Of a stretch of DNA of 64,000 nucleotides, positions 1 to 9,470 are shown one piece after another. The position numbers and the translations under genes are program-made. Numbering within the stretch: the stretch's first letter is position 1; the number at the start of each line of letters is the position of its first letter. The notes under the pieces were generated by a model. The model was not told the origin of the DNA. It searched no databases and saw nothing but the letters and a program-made list of their open reading frames with translations. The DNA is from Streptomyces tanashiensis (lineage in GTDB: Bacteria > Actinomycetota > Actinomycetes > Streptomycetales > Streptomycetaceae), in contig NZ_BMRZ01000011.1 in assembly GCF_014648895.1 (NCBI RefSeq), positions 212,033-276,032 on the forward strand, written 5' to 3'.

Positions 1-1101
1 TCTGGAGCGAGGTCGGCTGGTCAATCGCCGTTTCTCCAGTGCGGCTTCGAGTTCCTTGCGGGCTGCCTCAGATGCTTCGTCGTTCTTCACCCGGTCGAGC
101 AGGTCGCGGGTGAGGCATTCGGTGCCGCTGCGTACCGCTCGCTGGCAGCCACGGTTGATCAGCGTCATCAGCGAGCCGATGTGGCCAGTGCTTCGGGCGA
201 AGAGGTAGTCGGACAGGTCATCCGCGAGCATGCCGGGGTGCCTGTCGGCTAGGACCACACGTTGTTCGAGGGCCAGCAGCATCTGCCGCCATTCGCGGCG
301 GCCAGCTTCGGACTCGATCGTGAAGGGCCTCATGCCCAGCCGTGTGGTGCGGCGGCCGGTCTGTGCCAGTGCCTCGTCCTGTGTGGCGCCTCCCTCGCTG
401 AACAACCCCTTGTCGACGAGCCCGACGCCGATCATCAAGAGGGTCACGGGAAACTCATTGGCGATCCACTTGAGGTGGTTGCTGACCTCAATACCGCTGC
501 TCTGGCGCCACTTCAGAAAGTGGAGATCATCAAGTGCGAGCAGGCGGACCTCGCAGGACAGCACGCAGTCCAGGGCCCGCTGGCCGAACTGGGCAGTTGT
601 CCCGCGATTGCGTCCGGGATGACCGAAGAACTCCAGCAGAGACCGGTTGAGATCCTTCATACCGGTGTTGCCGGTCAGCCCAACCCGGCAGACCGGCAGC
701 CGCTCGTGCCCTTGATCCGTGTACTCGCCGTTCTCGGCGATCTCCCGGTGGTGGAACTCACGGAGGAAGGCAAGGACCGAGGTCGTCTTCCCCAAGCCGG
801 GGAAGGCGTCGACGGCCACGGCCCCCTTGGCCTTGTCACCGTCCTGAACGTTGCTGTCGACGATGTCCCACAAGTCCTCGTGGAGCTCGGCCAACTGCGG
901 CGTCCGGATCGGACCGAGGTTGGCGTGCCACTCCCGCCGAGAGCGGTCATAAATGGCCTTCGCCCCAGGGCTCAGGGCCTTCAGTTCGGCCTTCGTCAGC
1001 AGCTCGGGCTGTTCACGGCGCGGAGCACTGGCGAACGCCTTGAAGTCCTCCTTCCGCGACAGGGCCAGATTGCCCAGGCTCAGAGGGATCGGGGCGGTCA
1101 C
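1..1101 (-). CDS. TnsC/TniB-like AAA+ ATPase of the transposon (C-terminus outside window)
   Basis: The reading frame is open from a GTG at 1101 to the left edge, giving at least 367 residues. The GTG overlaps the stop of the upstream transposase gene by 4 nt (GTGA), which suggests translational coupling. A Walker A motif (AFPGLGKTT) lies near residue 100 and a Walker B-like stretch (LLALDDLHFL) near residue 190. TnsC/TniB proteins are ATP-dependent regulators that link the target-recognition protein to the transposase and confer target immunity. The N-terminal 90 residues are basic and alanine-rich and probably contact the transposase; that is inference. The stop codon is not in the window. 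Confidence 0.85.
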   Translation of the reverse strand, partial: MTAPIPLSLGNLALSRKEDFKAFASAPRREQPELLTKAELKALSPGAKAIYDRSRREWHANLGPIRTPQLAELHEDLWDIVDSNVQDGDKAKGAVAVDAFPGLGKTTSVLAFLREFHHREIAENGEYTDQGHERLPVCRVGLTGNTGMKDLNRSLLEFFGHPGRNRGTTAQFGQRALDCVLSCEVRLLALDDLHFLKWRQSSGIEVSNHLKWIANEFPVTLLMIGVGLVDKGLFSEGGATQDEALAQTGRRTTRLGMRPFTIESEAGRREWRQMLLALEQRVVLADRHPGMLADDLSDYLFARSTGHIGSLMTLINRGCQRAVRSGTECLTRDLLDRVKNDEASEAARKELEAALEKRRLTSRPRSR

Positions 1102-3221
1102 ACGTCCTCCAGCGCGTCGGCGTAGAAGTCATCCTGTTCGGCGAGGTCCTCCAGGTCGGCCTCGTCGTCATCGCCCGTCTCCGCCGCCACGTCCGGTGCC
1201 GCCTGCTCCGGGCGCTCCCTGTCCTGGCCGAGAGCCTTGCGTACGGACGGAAGTGAGACGACCGTCTCCGTCTGCGGCAGTTCGATGGCGGGCTGTTCAC
1301 GGGAGAGCCGCAGGACCATACGTCGTTCGGTGAGTGTGGTGCCCAGTCCGAGGTTCCACCGCTTCAGCAAGTCAGCAACGGCCAGCCGGTCGTCGGGGAA
1401 GCGATACTTCGATGCAGCCAGCTGCCGGGCGAATGCCAGCGCGTCCTCACTCAAGGGCATTTCGGCCGACGGCGCGTGTTCCCAGGTCAGGGTGTGCCAT
1501 TCGCGGGTTGTGGGGTTGCGGAAGTAGATCTTGGTGATGTCGTCGGGGTCTGCTTGAAACGGCCAGCCGTTCTTGACTGGACTGTCATAGGGGCTGCGGA
1601 CGCCCGGCTCGGGCAGGCCGGGGCCGCTGTAGCGTCGGCGGCCCATCTCGACCCCGTAGTGCTGGACCGTGCGCCACTGCGTCTGCAGGAACTCGAAAGC
1701 CAGGTCCCGGTCGCGGGGGACTTCGATGTAGCCCGCCCGCGCCATGCCGTGCTCGAACATCTTCGCCGGGGACATCCGCAGACCCGGCAGGCCCGGATCG
1801 ACCAGACTGGAGTGCTGCCGGCAGTGGTAGACCGTCGCGGTCCACTCCCGGATGATCGCCTCCAGCTCGTCGAGGAAGAAGAACGCGTCGTCCTCCGGCG
1901 CCTCGCCCCGAGAATGAATGTCGGGCCCCTTGTAGCCGGGCAGCACCTGCAGCAGCCCCTCCCGCAGGGTGCGGAAATACCGCTCCACGGGACCCTTGTC
2001 GCGGCCCGTTCGCAGCCGTGCGGGCTGGATCGACATGCCCATCCGACGGCAGACGCTGGTCAGATGCTCCGAAACGTAGACCTTGCCGTGGTCCACGACC
2101 AGGGTCTCCGGGACCAGAGGAGGTGACGCGAGCCCCGGACCGACGGCCCCCTCAACATCGACCAGCACGGTGCGGGGAATGCCGTGCTCGGGCCAGACCG
2201 CGTGCCGCGGCCAGTCCCTCCCCGCCGGCCGGGGCCGGAACGACTGGAAGAGCACCGCGCTGACGTCCACCGCCTTCGTGGAGACCGGCGTGAGCCGGAT
2301 CCCGACGATGCAGCGGGTGTACCAGTCCATCGCGACCGTCAGCTCGGCCTGGACCCACCTGAGCGTGAACGGATCGAACGCGAACACATCGAGCCGAGTC
2401 GAGTCCATCACCACGTACTCACCCGGCCGCGTTGGCCGCAGCTTCCCATACGGACCCTCCGGCCGATCGGCGATATCCCGGTTGCGTTTCGTGCTCAGCC
2501 GGAACAACGGATGCCGCCGCTCCAACTCCTCCAGCAGCCGAAACGCAGTCGCCCGACTCGGCTGCGGCACCACCTCCGGCCCGAACCGGGCTATCACCCG
2601 GGCCCGGGTCCGCTCGATCACCATCGTGCGCGAGGGCTTCGACTCCCCGGTGTGCTCGACCATCACCTCCAGCGCTGTCTCCACCCACCGGTCATCGAGC
2701 CCGACCTGCGACTTCCGAGCTGGTCCCTTTTTAGGTGCGAGCCCGGCCTCGCCATGCTCCCGGAATTCCGCAACCCACCGCTTCAACGTGCGCAGGCCCA
2801 CTCCGAGCTCTGCGGCCTTCGTCGTGTACCGGGTTTCCGCAGACAACGCGGGTGAGTACTCGGGCCTGGGCTCATCGTCGCGTGCGAGCTCTGGGGTGCC
2901 GGACCGGTAGCCCGTCAGGACCTCGCGGACATGTTCGGCTCGGTCAAGGAGCTTCCGCCTCTCTGCCTCGTTCAGCTGCCCAAGCACCACTGAGGCGATC
3001 TCTTCCGGATCGTCTGCCGCTGGGCCGGAGGCGTCGGGAATAATGACCGCGCGATCGGAGAACAGCAGTTCCTTCAGGGACAGGCGCAGCATCCGACCCC
3101 GGCCGTCCTTCAGGGCCACTTCGTTGCCCACCGTGGTGGGGACCATCTCCACCACCTCGACGGTCTCCCCGTCGTAGCGGAAACGCGTACCGACTCCGAC
3201 CCGGGCCCCGGCCCTGCTCAT
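1098..3221 (-). CDS. TnsB/TniA-like DDE transposase (Mu-type integrase core)
   Basis: This 707-residue protein has the architecture of TnsB/TniA: an N-terminal DNA-binding part with a helix-turn-helix near residues 130–160 (GVGLRTLKRWVAEF), an RNase H-fold core, then a Mu-type C-terminal region. The likely catalytic triad is the Asp in YVVMDST (about residue 272), the Asp in LVVDHG (about 377) and the Glu in KGPVERYF (about 412). It would bind the repeats at the element ends and join 3' ends to target DNA. The C-terminal 50 residues are very acidic, as expected for a tail contacting TnsC. The start ATG overlaps the tnsA-like stop (ATGA). All catalytic residues appear intact. Confidence 0.92.
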   Translation of the reverse strand: MSRAGARVGVGTRFRYDGETVEVVEMVPTTVGNEVALKDGRGRMLRLSLKELLFSDRAVIIPDASGPAADDPEEIASVVLGQLNEAERRKLLDRAEHVREVLTGYRSGTPELARDDEPRPEYSPALSAETRYTTKAAELGVGLRTLKRWVAEFREHGEAGLAPKKGPARKSQVGLDDRWVETALEVMVEHTGESKPSRTMVIERTRARVIARFGPEVVPQPSRATAFRLLEELERRHPLFRLSTKRNRDIADRPEGPYGKLRPTRPGEYVVMDSTRLDVFAFDPFTLRWVQAELTVAMDWYTRCIVGIRLTPVSTKAVDVSAVLFQSFRPRPAGRDWPRHAVWPEHGIPRTVLVDVEGAVGPGLASPPLVPETLVVDHGKVYVSEHLTSVCRRMGMSIQPARLRTGRDKGPVERYFRTLREGLLQVLPGYKGPDIHSRGEAPEDDAFFFLDELEAIIREWTATVYHCRQHSSLVDPGLPGLRMSPAKMFEHGMARAGYIEVPRDRDLAFEFLQTQWRTVQHYGVEMGRRRYSGPGLPEPGVRSPYDSPVKNGWPFQADPDDITKIYFRNPTTREWHTLTWEHAPSAEMPLSEDALAFARQLAASKYRFPDDRLAVADLLKRWNLGLGTTLTERRMVLRLSREQPAIELPQTETVVSLPSVRKALGQDRERPEQAAPDVAAETGDDDEADLEDLAEQDDFYADALEDV

Positions 3222-3940
3222 GACGCCGTCCGCAACACCCGGGAAGGGCTGAGCGGTTGGTCAAGGTCGGTGACGAGGCGGCCTGTCCAGAGCAGGTGGT
3301 GGACCGCGGACCGCACATGCGGCTCCGCACGGCCGGGAAAACGGCCCGGGACCTGCCCCAACGGGGTTCCATCGAGGTCAGCACCCAGGAGCTCGTCCAG
3401 AAGGTCGAGGCTGAACAGCCAGTTCCTGCGATAGCCGGCCAGGAAACGGATGTTCTCCAGCTGTGCCGTCGGCGGCTCGCTCGACACCTCGTACTGCCAG
3501 CCCCGCGACTCCACCACCCGTCGAGTCCAGTCGAAGGTGAAGGCCACATCGGGCTTGGACAACCGGTGCAGTGGCTTGACGTCCACGACCATCGGCCCCT
3601 GCTCGGTGATCAGCAGGTAGTCCGGGATGTGCTTGCGGAGCTTCCCGTCCACTTCAGCTTTCAGCAGGAAGGGCTGAGCCACGATGGACCGCACGGCGGG
3701 ATCGAAATCGGCGAAGAGCAGCCTCGCCAATTCCAGGCGCGACTCGTAGATCACATGTTCGCGGACCGTCGCAGACCAGTAGATGCCGGAGTAGTGCTTC
3801 TGCCCCTTGTACCAGCGGAAAGTCCGCCACGGAGCAGCCGACTCCAAGAGCTCGACGGGCACCGTACGCCAAGCCCGCTCTTCGACGCACTCACCGCTTC
3901 GACGACGAAAGCTCACGGTCACAGACGCTTCGTCCATCAC
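3218..3940 (-). CDS. TnsA-like heteromeric transposase endonuclease subunit
   Basis: This 240-residue protein resembles TnsA, the restriction-endonuclease-fold subunit that nicks the 5' ends of Tn7 and so permits cut-and-paste excision. A candidate active site runs E66/E70 (YESRLELA), D107 (HIPDYLL) and D120-x-K122 (VVDVKP), which fits the E-D-(D/E)xK pattern. The region after residue 150 probably corresponds to the TnsC-interacting C-terminal domain. The start is GTG at 3940, preceded by GGGGGTAA; an ATG follows one codon later. It is the first gene of the operon and lies about 190 bp from the transposon terminus, so its promoter may overlap the TnsB-type sites, as in Tn7. Confidence 0.88.
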   Translation of the reverse strand: MMDEASVTVSFRRRSGECVEERAWRTVPVELLESAAPWRTFRWYKGQKHYSGIYWSATVREHVIYESRLELARLLFADFDPAVRSIVAQPFLLKAEVDGKLRKHIPDYLLITEQGPMVVDVKPLHRLSKPDVAFTFDWTRRVVESRGWQYEVSSEPPTAQLENIRFLAGYRRNWLFSLDLLDELLGADLDGTPLGQVPGRFPGRAEPHVRSAVHHLLWTGRLVTDLDQPLSPSRVLRTAS

Positions 3941-4058
3941 TTACCCCCAGCCCACAGGCAATCGCCCGTACAGCCAAGGTGTCAGCGCTACGTCCCTCGA
4001 CGGGCCTGACCAGAATCCCCGCCACCCGAAAGGATGAAAGCCCCCATCAGGGAGTCTC

Positions 4059-4086
4059 ACAACAGCGGCATAAATGCCACCGTTGT
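4059..4086. other. Imperfect hairpin inside the transposon end
   Basis: ACAACAGCGGCA and TGCCACCGTTGT form a 12-bp imperfect inverted repeat (10 of 12 paired) around a TAAA loop. It lies between the TnsB-type sites and the tnsA-like gene. The adjacent TGAGAC-type element at 4054–4059 could be a third, inverted and degenerate transposase site. It might instead act as a terminator that insulates dnaB from the element. Confidence 0.5.
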
Positions 4087-4129
4087 GCCATCGCGGCTGA
4101 GACTGTGCCACGAGATTTGAGACCCTACA
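4084..4129 (-). repeat. Transposon terminus with two tandem 20-bp transposase-binding repeats
   Basis: On the plus strand two adjacent 20-mers at 4084–4103 and 4104–4123 share TGTGCCA-N7-TGAGAC exactly at both conserved ends. Read inward from the terminus on the minus strand this is TGTAGG followed by two copies of GTCTCA-N7-TGGCACA. Tn7-family ends begin with TGT and carry several TnsB sites of about 20 bp, so the arrangement matches. The terminal TGT is 4129–4127. Confidence 0.78.
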
Positions 4130-4139
4130 CCCGATCGGA

Positions 4140-5621
<1,482 letters not shown>

Positions 5622-6044
5622 CAAGCCACCTCCTCCCGTCCGCTCCGCGGACCTCGCCGTGCCACTCTTTCTTACGCCACGGCCTTGATCAACGAGTGGC
5701 TTTGCGACCGCTTCTGCGCGTCGGGCGCCGGACCACGGTAGGCCCGCGGGAGGCGTCAGCCAATCTGGTTATCCACAGGCCCTGTGGGTGAAGGGCCAGA
5801 TGCTGTGGAGAACTCGCCGGATCCTGTGCACGGAGCGGGGGACAGCCATGTGGACAAACTCATAACACCCCCAGCCTCACGCACCTGACCTGTGCGTTTC
5901 CCATCCACGGGCTGTGGGGGAGAAAAACTTTCCCCCCTGGACCAAGATCAGAACAAACGGCCCACACCCGAAGCCCCGCACCAAGGGAAAGTAAGGACTA
6001 CTAACGCATTGCATCTCTTACCTGTGGAAGATTAGATTGAGCCC
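5622..6044. promoter_or_regulatory. dnaB–MATE intergenic region with DnaA boxes
   Basis: This 423-bp divergent spacer must hold the promoters of dnaB and of the MATE gene. It contains TTATCCACA at 5769–5777 (exact consensus), TGTGGAGAA at 5812–5820 (one mismatch, reverse) and TGTGGACAA at 5849–5857 (exact Streptomyces-type TTGTCCACA, reverse). The clustering within 90 bp suggests DnaA binding, either to control dnaB or to titrate DnaA. The MATE-proximal part is AT-richer, with TTAGATTGA just before the start. No gene was recognised here. Confidence 0.65.
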
Positions 6045-7382
6045 ATGACTCAGGCCCCCGCGACCTCCAAGGCCGTCCGCCGGCAGCACGACCGCGAGAT
6101 CGTCTCCCTCGCCCTGCCGGCCTTCGGTGCGCTCGTCGCCGAGCCGCTGTTCCTCATCGTCGACAGCGCCATCGTCGGCCACCTCGGCACGCCCCAGCTC
6201 GCGGGCCTCGCGATCGCCGCGGCACTGCTCTCCACCGCCGTCAGCGTCTTCGTCTTCCTCGCCTACGCCACCACGGCCGCCGTCGCCCGGCGCGTCGGCG
6301 CGGGCGATCTCCAGGCCGCCATACGACAGGGCATGGACGGCATCTGGCTGGCGCTCCTGCTCGGCGCCGCCGTCGTCGTACTGACCCTGCCCACGGCGCC
6401 CTGGCTCATCGATGTCTTCGGCGCCTCGGACACGGCCGCCCCGTACGCCGTCACCTACCTCAGGATCTCCAGCCTCGGGATCCCCGCGATGCTGGTGGTC
6501 CTGGCCTCCACCGGCGTCCTGCGCGGCCTCCAGGACACCCGTACACCGCTCTACGTGGCCATCGCCGGCTTCGCGACCAACGCTGCGCTCAACGTCGGCC
6601 TGGTCTACGGGGCCGGCCTGGGCATCGCCGGCTCCGCCTGGGGCACGGTCATCGCCCAGTGCGGCATGGCCGTCGCCTACCTCGTCGTGGTCGTACGGGG
6701 CGCCCGGCGCCACGGCGCCTCCCTCCGTCCCGACCCGGCCGGCATTCGCGCCTCCGCCCAGGCCGGCGTCCCGCTCCTGGTCCGTACGCTCTCGCTGCGC
6801 GCCGTCCTGATGATCGCCACGGCCGTCGCCGCCCGGCTGGGGGACGCGGAGGTCGCCGCGCACCAGATCATTTTGTCCCTGTGGAGCCTGATGGCCTTCG
6901 CGCTCGACGCGATCGCCATCGCGGGCCAGGCCATCATCGGCCGCTACCTCGGCGCCGACGACGCCGACGGCGCACGGCAGGTCTGCCGCCGCATGGTCCA
7001 GTGGGGCGTGCTCTCCGGTGTGGTGCTGGGCGCGCTGCTCATCGTCGCCCGCCCGTTGTTCGTCCCGCTCTTCACCGGTGACACCACCGTGCAGGACACC
7101 CTGCTGCCCGCTCTTCTGGTCGTCGCGCTCTCCCAGCCGATCTCCGGCGTGGTCTTCGTCCTCGACGGCGTCCTCATGGGCGCGGGAGACGGCCCCTACC
7201 TGGCCTGGGCCATGCTGCTGACCCTGGCCGTCTTCGCCCCGGTCGCGCTCATGATCCCGGCGCTCGGCGGCGGGCTGACGGCCCTCTGGTGGGCGATGAC
7301 CCTGATGATGACCGTGCGGATGGGAACGCTCTGGTTCCGTATGCGCTCCGGCCGCTGGATCGTCACCGGCGCCACCCGCTGA
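6045..7382 (+). CDS. MATE family multidrug/cation efflux transporter (DinF-like)
   Basis: This 445-residue integral membrane protein has about 12 hydrophobic segments in two similar halves, as in MATE antiporters that export organic compounds against Na+ or H+. The N-terminal sequence IVSLALPAFGALVAEPLFLIVDS is typical of the DinF branch, and the second half begins near residue 240 (GVPLLVRTLSLRA). It is transcribed divergently from dnaB and convergently with rplI. The substrate cannot be read from sequence. Confidence 0.92.
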   Translation: MTQAPATSKAVRRQHDREIVSLALPAFGALVAEPLFLIVDSAIVGHLGTPQLAGLAIAAALLSTAVSVFVFLAYATTAAVARRVGAGDLQAAIRQGMDGIWLALLLGAAVVVLTLPTAPWLIDVFGASDTAAPYAVTYLRISSLGIPAMLVVLASTGVLRGLQDTRTPLYVAIAGFATNAALNVGLVYGAGLGIAGSAWGTVIAQCGMAVAYLVVVVRGARRHGASLRPDPAGIRASAQAGVPLLVRTLSLRAVLMIATAVAARLGDAEVAAHQIILSLWSLMAFALDAIAIAGQAIIGRYLGADDADGARQVCRRMVQWGVLSGVVLGALLIVARPLFVPLFTGDTTVQDTLLPALLVVALSQPISGVVFVLDGVLMGAGDGPYLAWAMLLTLAVFAPVALMIPALGGGLTALWWAMTLMMTVRMGTLWFRMRSGRWIVTGATR

Positions 7383-7392
7383 GCAACCGGGT

Positions 7393-7406
7393 GTTTCACG
7401 TGAAAC
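7393..7406. other. parS site 1 (ParB-binding centromere element)
   Basis: GTTTCACGTGAAAC is the perfect 14-bp Streptomyces parS palindrome, extended to 16 bp by flanking T and A. It lies between the convergent MATE and rplI genes, 10 bp after the MATE stop codon. Confidence 0.93.
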
Positions 7407-7410
7407 AGCG

Positions 7411-7442
7411 GAAGGGCCGCACCCCGAGGGGTACGGCCCTTC
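7411..7442. terminator. Bidirectional terminator between MATE gene and rplI
   Basis: GAAGGGCCG at 7411–7419 pairs with CGGCCCTTC at 7434–7442, with additional inner pairing. It separates two convergent genes and follows directly on a parS site. Confidence 0.8.
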
Positions 7443-7475
7443 CTCACTGCTGAGCGCAGACTGCCAAGGGCAGCG

Positions 7476-7922
7476 TTACGCGGCGACGACCTCGACGCCG
7501 AGCTTCGCGGCAACCTCGGGGTGCAGACGCACGGACACCTGGTGCGAGCCCAGGGTCTTGATCGGCGAACCGAGCTCGACGCGACGCTTGTCGACGTCGG
7601 GGCCACCCGCGGTCTTGATCGCCGAGGCGATGTCGGCCGGGGTCACGGAGCCGAAGAGACGGCCGGCGTCGCCGGAGCGAACGGCCAGGCGCACCTTCGT
7701 GCCCTCGAGCTGGGCCTTGATCTCGTTGGCCTGCTCGATGGTCGCGATCTCGTGGATCTTGCGGGCGCGGCGGATCTGCGCCACGTCCTTCTCGCCACCC
7801 TTGGTCCAGCGGATCGCGAAACCACGCGGGACCAGGTAGTTGCGAGCGTAGCCGTCCTTGACGTCGACGACGTCGCCAGCGGCACCGAGGCCAGAGACCT
7901 CGTGGGTGAGGATGATCTTCAT
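7476..7922 (-). CDS. rplI: 50S ribosomal protein L9
   Basis: This 148-residue protein is ribosomal protein L9. It has the N-terminal L9 motif MKIILTHEVSGLGAAGDVV followed by GYARNYLVPRGFA, a connecting helix, and the C-terminal domain ending in LHPEVAAKLGVEVV. It binds 23S rRNA at the base of the L1 stalk. It is the last gene of the rpsF–ssb–rpsR–rplI operon, 18 bp after rpsR, and has a GGAAGGG ribosome binding site. Confidence 0.98.
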   Translation of the reverse strand: MKIILTHEVSGLGAAGDVVDVKDGYARNYLVPRGFAIRWTKGGEKDVAQIRRARKIHEIATIEQANEIKAQLEGTKVRLAVRSGDAGRLFGSVTPADIASAIKTAGGPDVDKRRVELGSPIKTLGSHQVSVRLHPEVAAKLGVEVVAA

Positions 7923-7940
7923 TTCTTGGTCACCCTTCCC

Positions 7941-8177
7941 TTATCGCGCGGTGGACGTGTAGGGCAGCAGCGCCATCTCACGGCTGTTCTTGACGGCCGT
8001 GGCGACGTCACGCTGGTGCTGCGTGCAGTTGCCGGTCACGCGGCGGGCACGGATCTTGCCGCGGTCGGAAATGAACTTCCGCAGCATGTTCGTGTCCTTG
8101 TAGTCCACGTACGCGGTCTTGTCCTTGCAGAACGCGCAGACCTTCTTCTTAGGCTTGCGCACAGGCGGCTTCGCCAT
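7941..8177 (-). CDS. rpsR: 30S ribosomal protein S18
   Basis: This 78-residue S18 has the conserved DTNMLRKFISDRGKIRARRVTG core and partners S6 on the small-subunit platform. The N-terminus carries CAFCKD and a lone cysteine but not a full four-Cys zinc set, so it looks like the zinc-free or reduced form. Streptomyces genomes often carry a second S18 paralogue. It sits between ssb and rplI in the usual order. Confidence 0.97.
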   Translation of the reverse strand: MAKPPVRKPKKKVCAFCKDKTAYVDYKDTNMLRKFISDRGKIRARRVTGNCTQHQRDVATAVKNSREMALLPYTSTAR

Positions 8178-8233
8178 GGTGTTTCTCCTGTGTGATCAAG
8201 AAGTGGGAGTACGAGCTGCTTCCAGGGCGTGCC

Positions 8234-8821
8234 CTAGAAGGGGGGCTCGTCCGAGTAGCCGCCGCCGGAGTTTCCACCCCAGCCGCCACCGCCGCCGCCC
8301 TGCTGGCCGCCGCCGGAGGAGGAGGGGCCACCGGTCGCCCACGGGTCGTCGGCGGGAGCACCGCCACCACCCTGCTGGGAACCGCCGGAGTTTCCACCCC
8401 AGCCGCCACCGCCGCCGCCCTGCTGGCCGCCGCCGTATCCACCCTGGCCGCCGCGACCGGTGGTCTTGGTGACCTTGGCCGTGGCGTTCTTGAGGCTGGG
8501 GCCGACTTCCTCGACGTCCAGCTCGTAGACCGTGCGCTTGACGCCCTCACGGTCCTCGTAGGACCGCTGCTTCAGCCGGCCCTGCACGACCACGCGCATG
8601 CCTCGCTGAAGCGACTCGGCGACGTTCTCCGCCGCCTGACGCCAGACCGAGCAGGTGAGGAAGAGGCTCTCGCCGTCCTTCCACTCGTTGGTCTGACGGT
8701 CGAAGGTGCGGGGGGTGGACGCGATACGGAACTTCGCGACCGCCGCACCGGACGGGGTGAAGCGCAGCTCGGGGTCGTCGACAAGATTGCCGACGACCGT
8801 GATGACGGTCTCGCCTGCCAT
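8234..8821 (-). CDS. ssb: Single-stranded DNA-binding protein
   Basis: This 195-residue SSB has an N-terminal OB fold (residues 1 to about 110, MAGETVITVVGNLVDDPELRF), then a Gly/Gln-rich linker and the acidic tip DEPPF that recruits replication and repair proteins. It coats ssDNA at forks. The linker is encoded partly by an exact 54-bp duplication (8262–8315 and 8382–8435). The position between rpsF and rpsR is the standard one for the main SSB. ATG at 8821 has an AGAGGTTCCCCC leader. Confidence 0.97.
   Translation of the reverse strand: MAGETVITVVGNLVDDPELRFTPSGAAVAKFRIASTPRTFDRQTNEWKDGESLFLTCSVWRQAAENVAESLQRGMRVVVQGRLKQRSYEDREGVKRTVYELDVEEVGPSLKNATAKVTKTTGRGGQGGYGGGQQGGGGGGWGGNSGGSQQGGGGAPADDPWATGGPSSSGGGQQGGGGGGWGGNSGGGYSDEPPF
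8262..8435. repeat. ssb: 54-bp direct repeat within the ssb linker
   Basis: The segments 8262–8315 and 8382–8435 are identical over 54 bp, 120 bp apart. Both encode Gly/Gln-rich linker containing GGGGGGWGGNSGG. Slippage between the copies could change linker length in steps of 40 residues without a frameshift. Confidence 0.9.
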
Positions 8822-8895
8822 GGGGGAACCTCTCGGCGGGTTTGCTTCTGGCTGCTTTGTTGCTACTCGAACCCGATGACCTCTGAGCTAGAAGC

Positions 8896-9186
8896 TCAGT
8901 GGGTCTCGGGGCGGAGGACCTTGGTCCGGAGGACCGACTCGTTCAGGTTGAGCTGGCGGTCGAGCTCCTTGACGACCGCAGGCTCGGCCTGCAGGTCGAT
9001 GACCGAGTAGATGCCCTCGGGCTTCTTCTTGATCTCGTACGAGAGACGACGACGGCCCCAGGTGTCGACCTTCTCGACCTTTCCGTTGCCCTCACGGACG
9101 ACGGAGAGGAAGTTCTCGATCAGGGGGGCGACAGCGCGCTCCTCCAGATCGGGGTCGAGGATGACCATCACCTCGTAGTGACGCAT
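8896..9186 (-). CDS. rpsF: 30S ribosomal protein S6
   Basis: This 96-residue S6 starts MRHYEVMVILDPDLEER and ends KVLRPETH. It forms a heterodimer with S18 on the 30S platform. The ATG at 9186 is chosen over longer in-frame alternatives because AAAGGAGGTGGG lies just upstream. It is the first gene of the rpsF–ssb–rpsR–rplI operon, so the promoter should lie in 9187–9470. Confidence 0.97.
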   Translation of the reverse strand: MRHYEVMVILDPDLEERAVAPLIENFLSVVREGNGKVEKVDTWGRRRLSYEIKKKPEGIYSVIDLQAEPAVVKELDRQLNLNESVLRTKVLRPETH

Positions 9187-9470
9187 GTGGAACCCACCTC
9201 CTTTGGACTCAGCGGCCACGGTCGTTCCGTGGCAGGAGGGTCGTGATGCGTAAGCAACGGTATCCACCACCACTGACAGTCCCCTCGACGAGCGAGGAGC
9301 GCTGTCGGGGATCCCGGAGGGACCTGGGCAGACACCGGCGCAGCTGTACAGAGTACCCGCACATCGGCTTCCGGTTGAAATTCTCCGGTGAGGGGACGCA
9401 ATCTGTACACAGCGGACGCGGGCGGCGCTACGATGCGCCGCCTTCCGGCAGGCACGCCAGGAGGTGCCCC

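Larger units (their letters stand above)
1..4129. mobile_element. Tn7-like transposon, one end (continues left of the window)
   Basis: The segment contains genes for a TnsA-like endonuclease, a TnsB/TniA-like DDE transposase and a TnsC/TniB-like ATPase, in that order and reading away from the terminus. The proposed terminus reads TGTAGGGTCTCA on the minus strand and starts at 4129, so it begins with the TGT typical of Tn7 relatives. Two tandem 20-bp repeats follow directly inside it. The end lies 10 bp past the dnaB stop codon. Cargo genes, the other end and any TnsD/TniQ target selector would lie left of position 1. A 5-bp target duplication would be 4130–4134 on this side. The gene content is clear; the exact boundary is inferred. 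Confidence 0.85.

Noticed and set aside
262..1125. Plus-strand frame of 287 codons across the transposon ATPase gene
   Set aside because: The minus strand encodes a protein with clear Walker motifs in a frame open to the window edge, so this is a shadow.
4059..4086. dnaB terminator
   Set aside because: The hairpin is inside the transposon end and has no T run in the dnaB direction; it may be fortuitous, so it is listed only as a hairpin.
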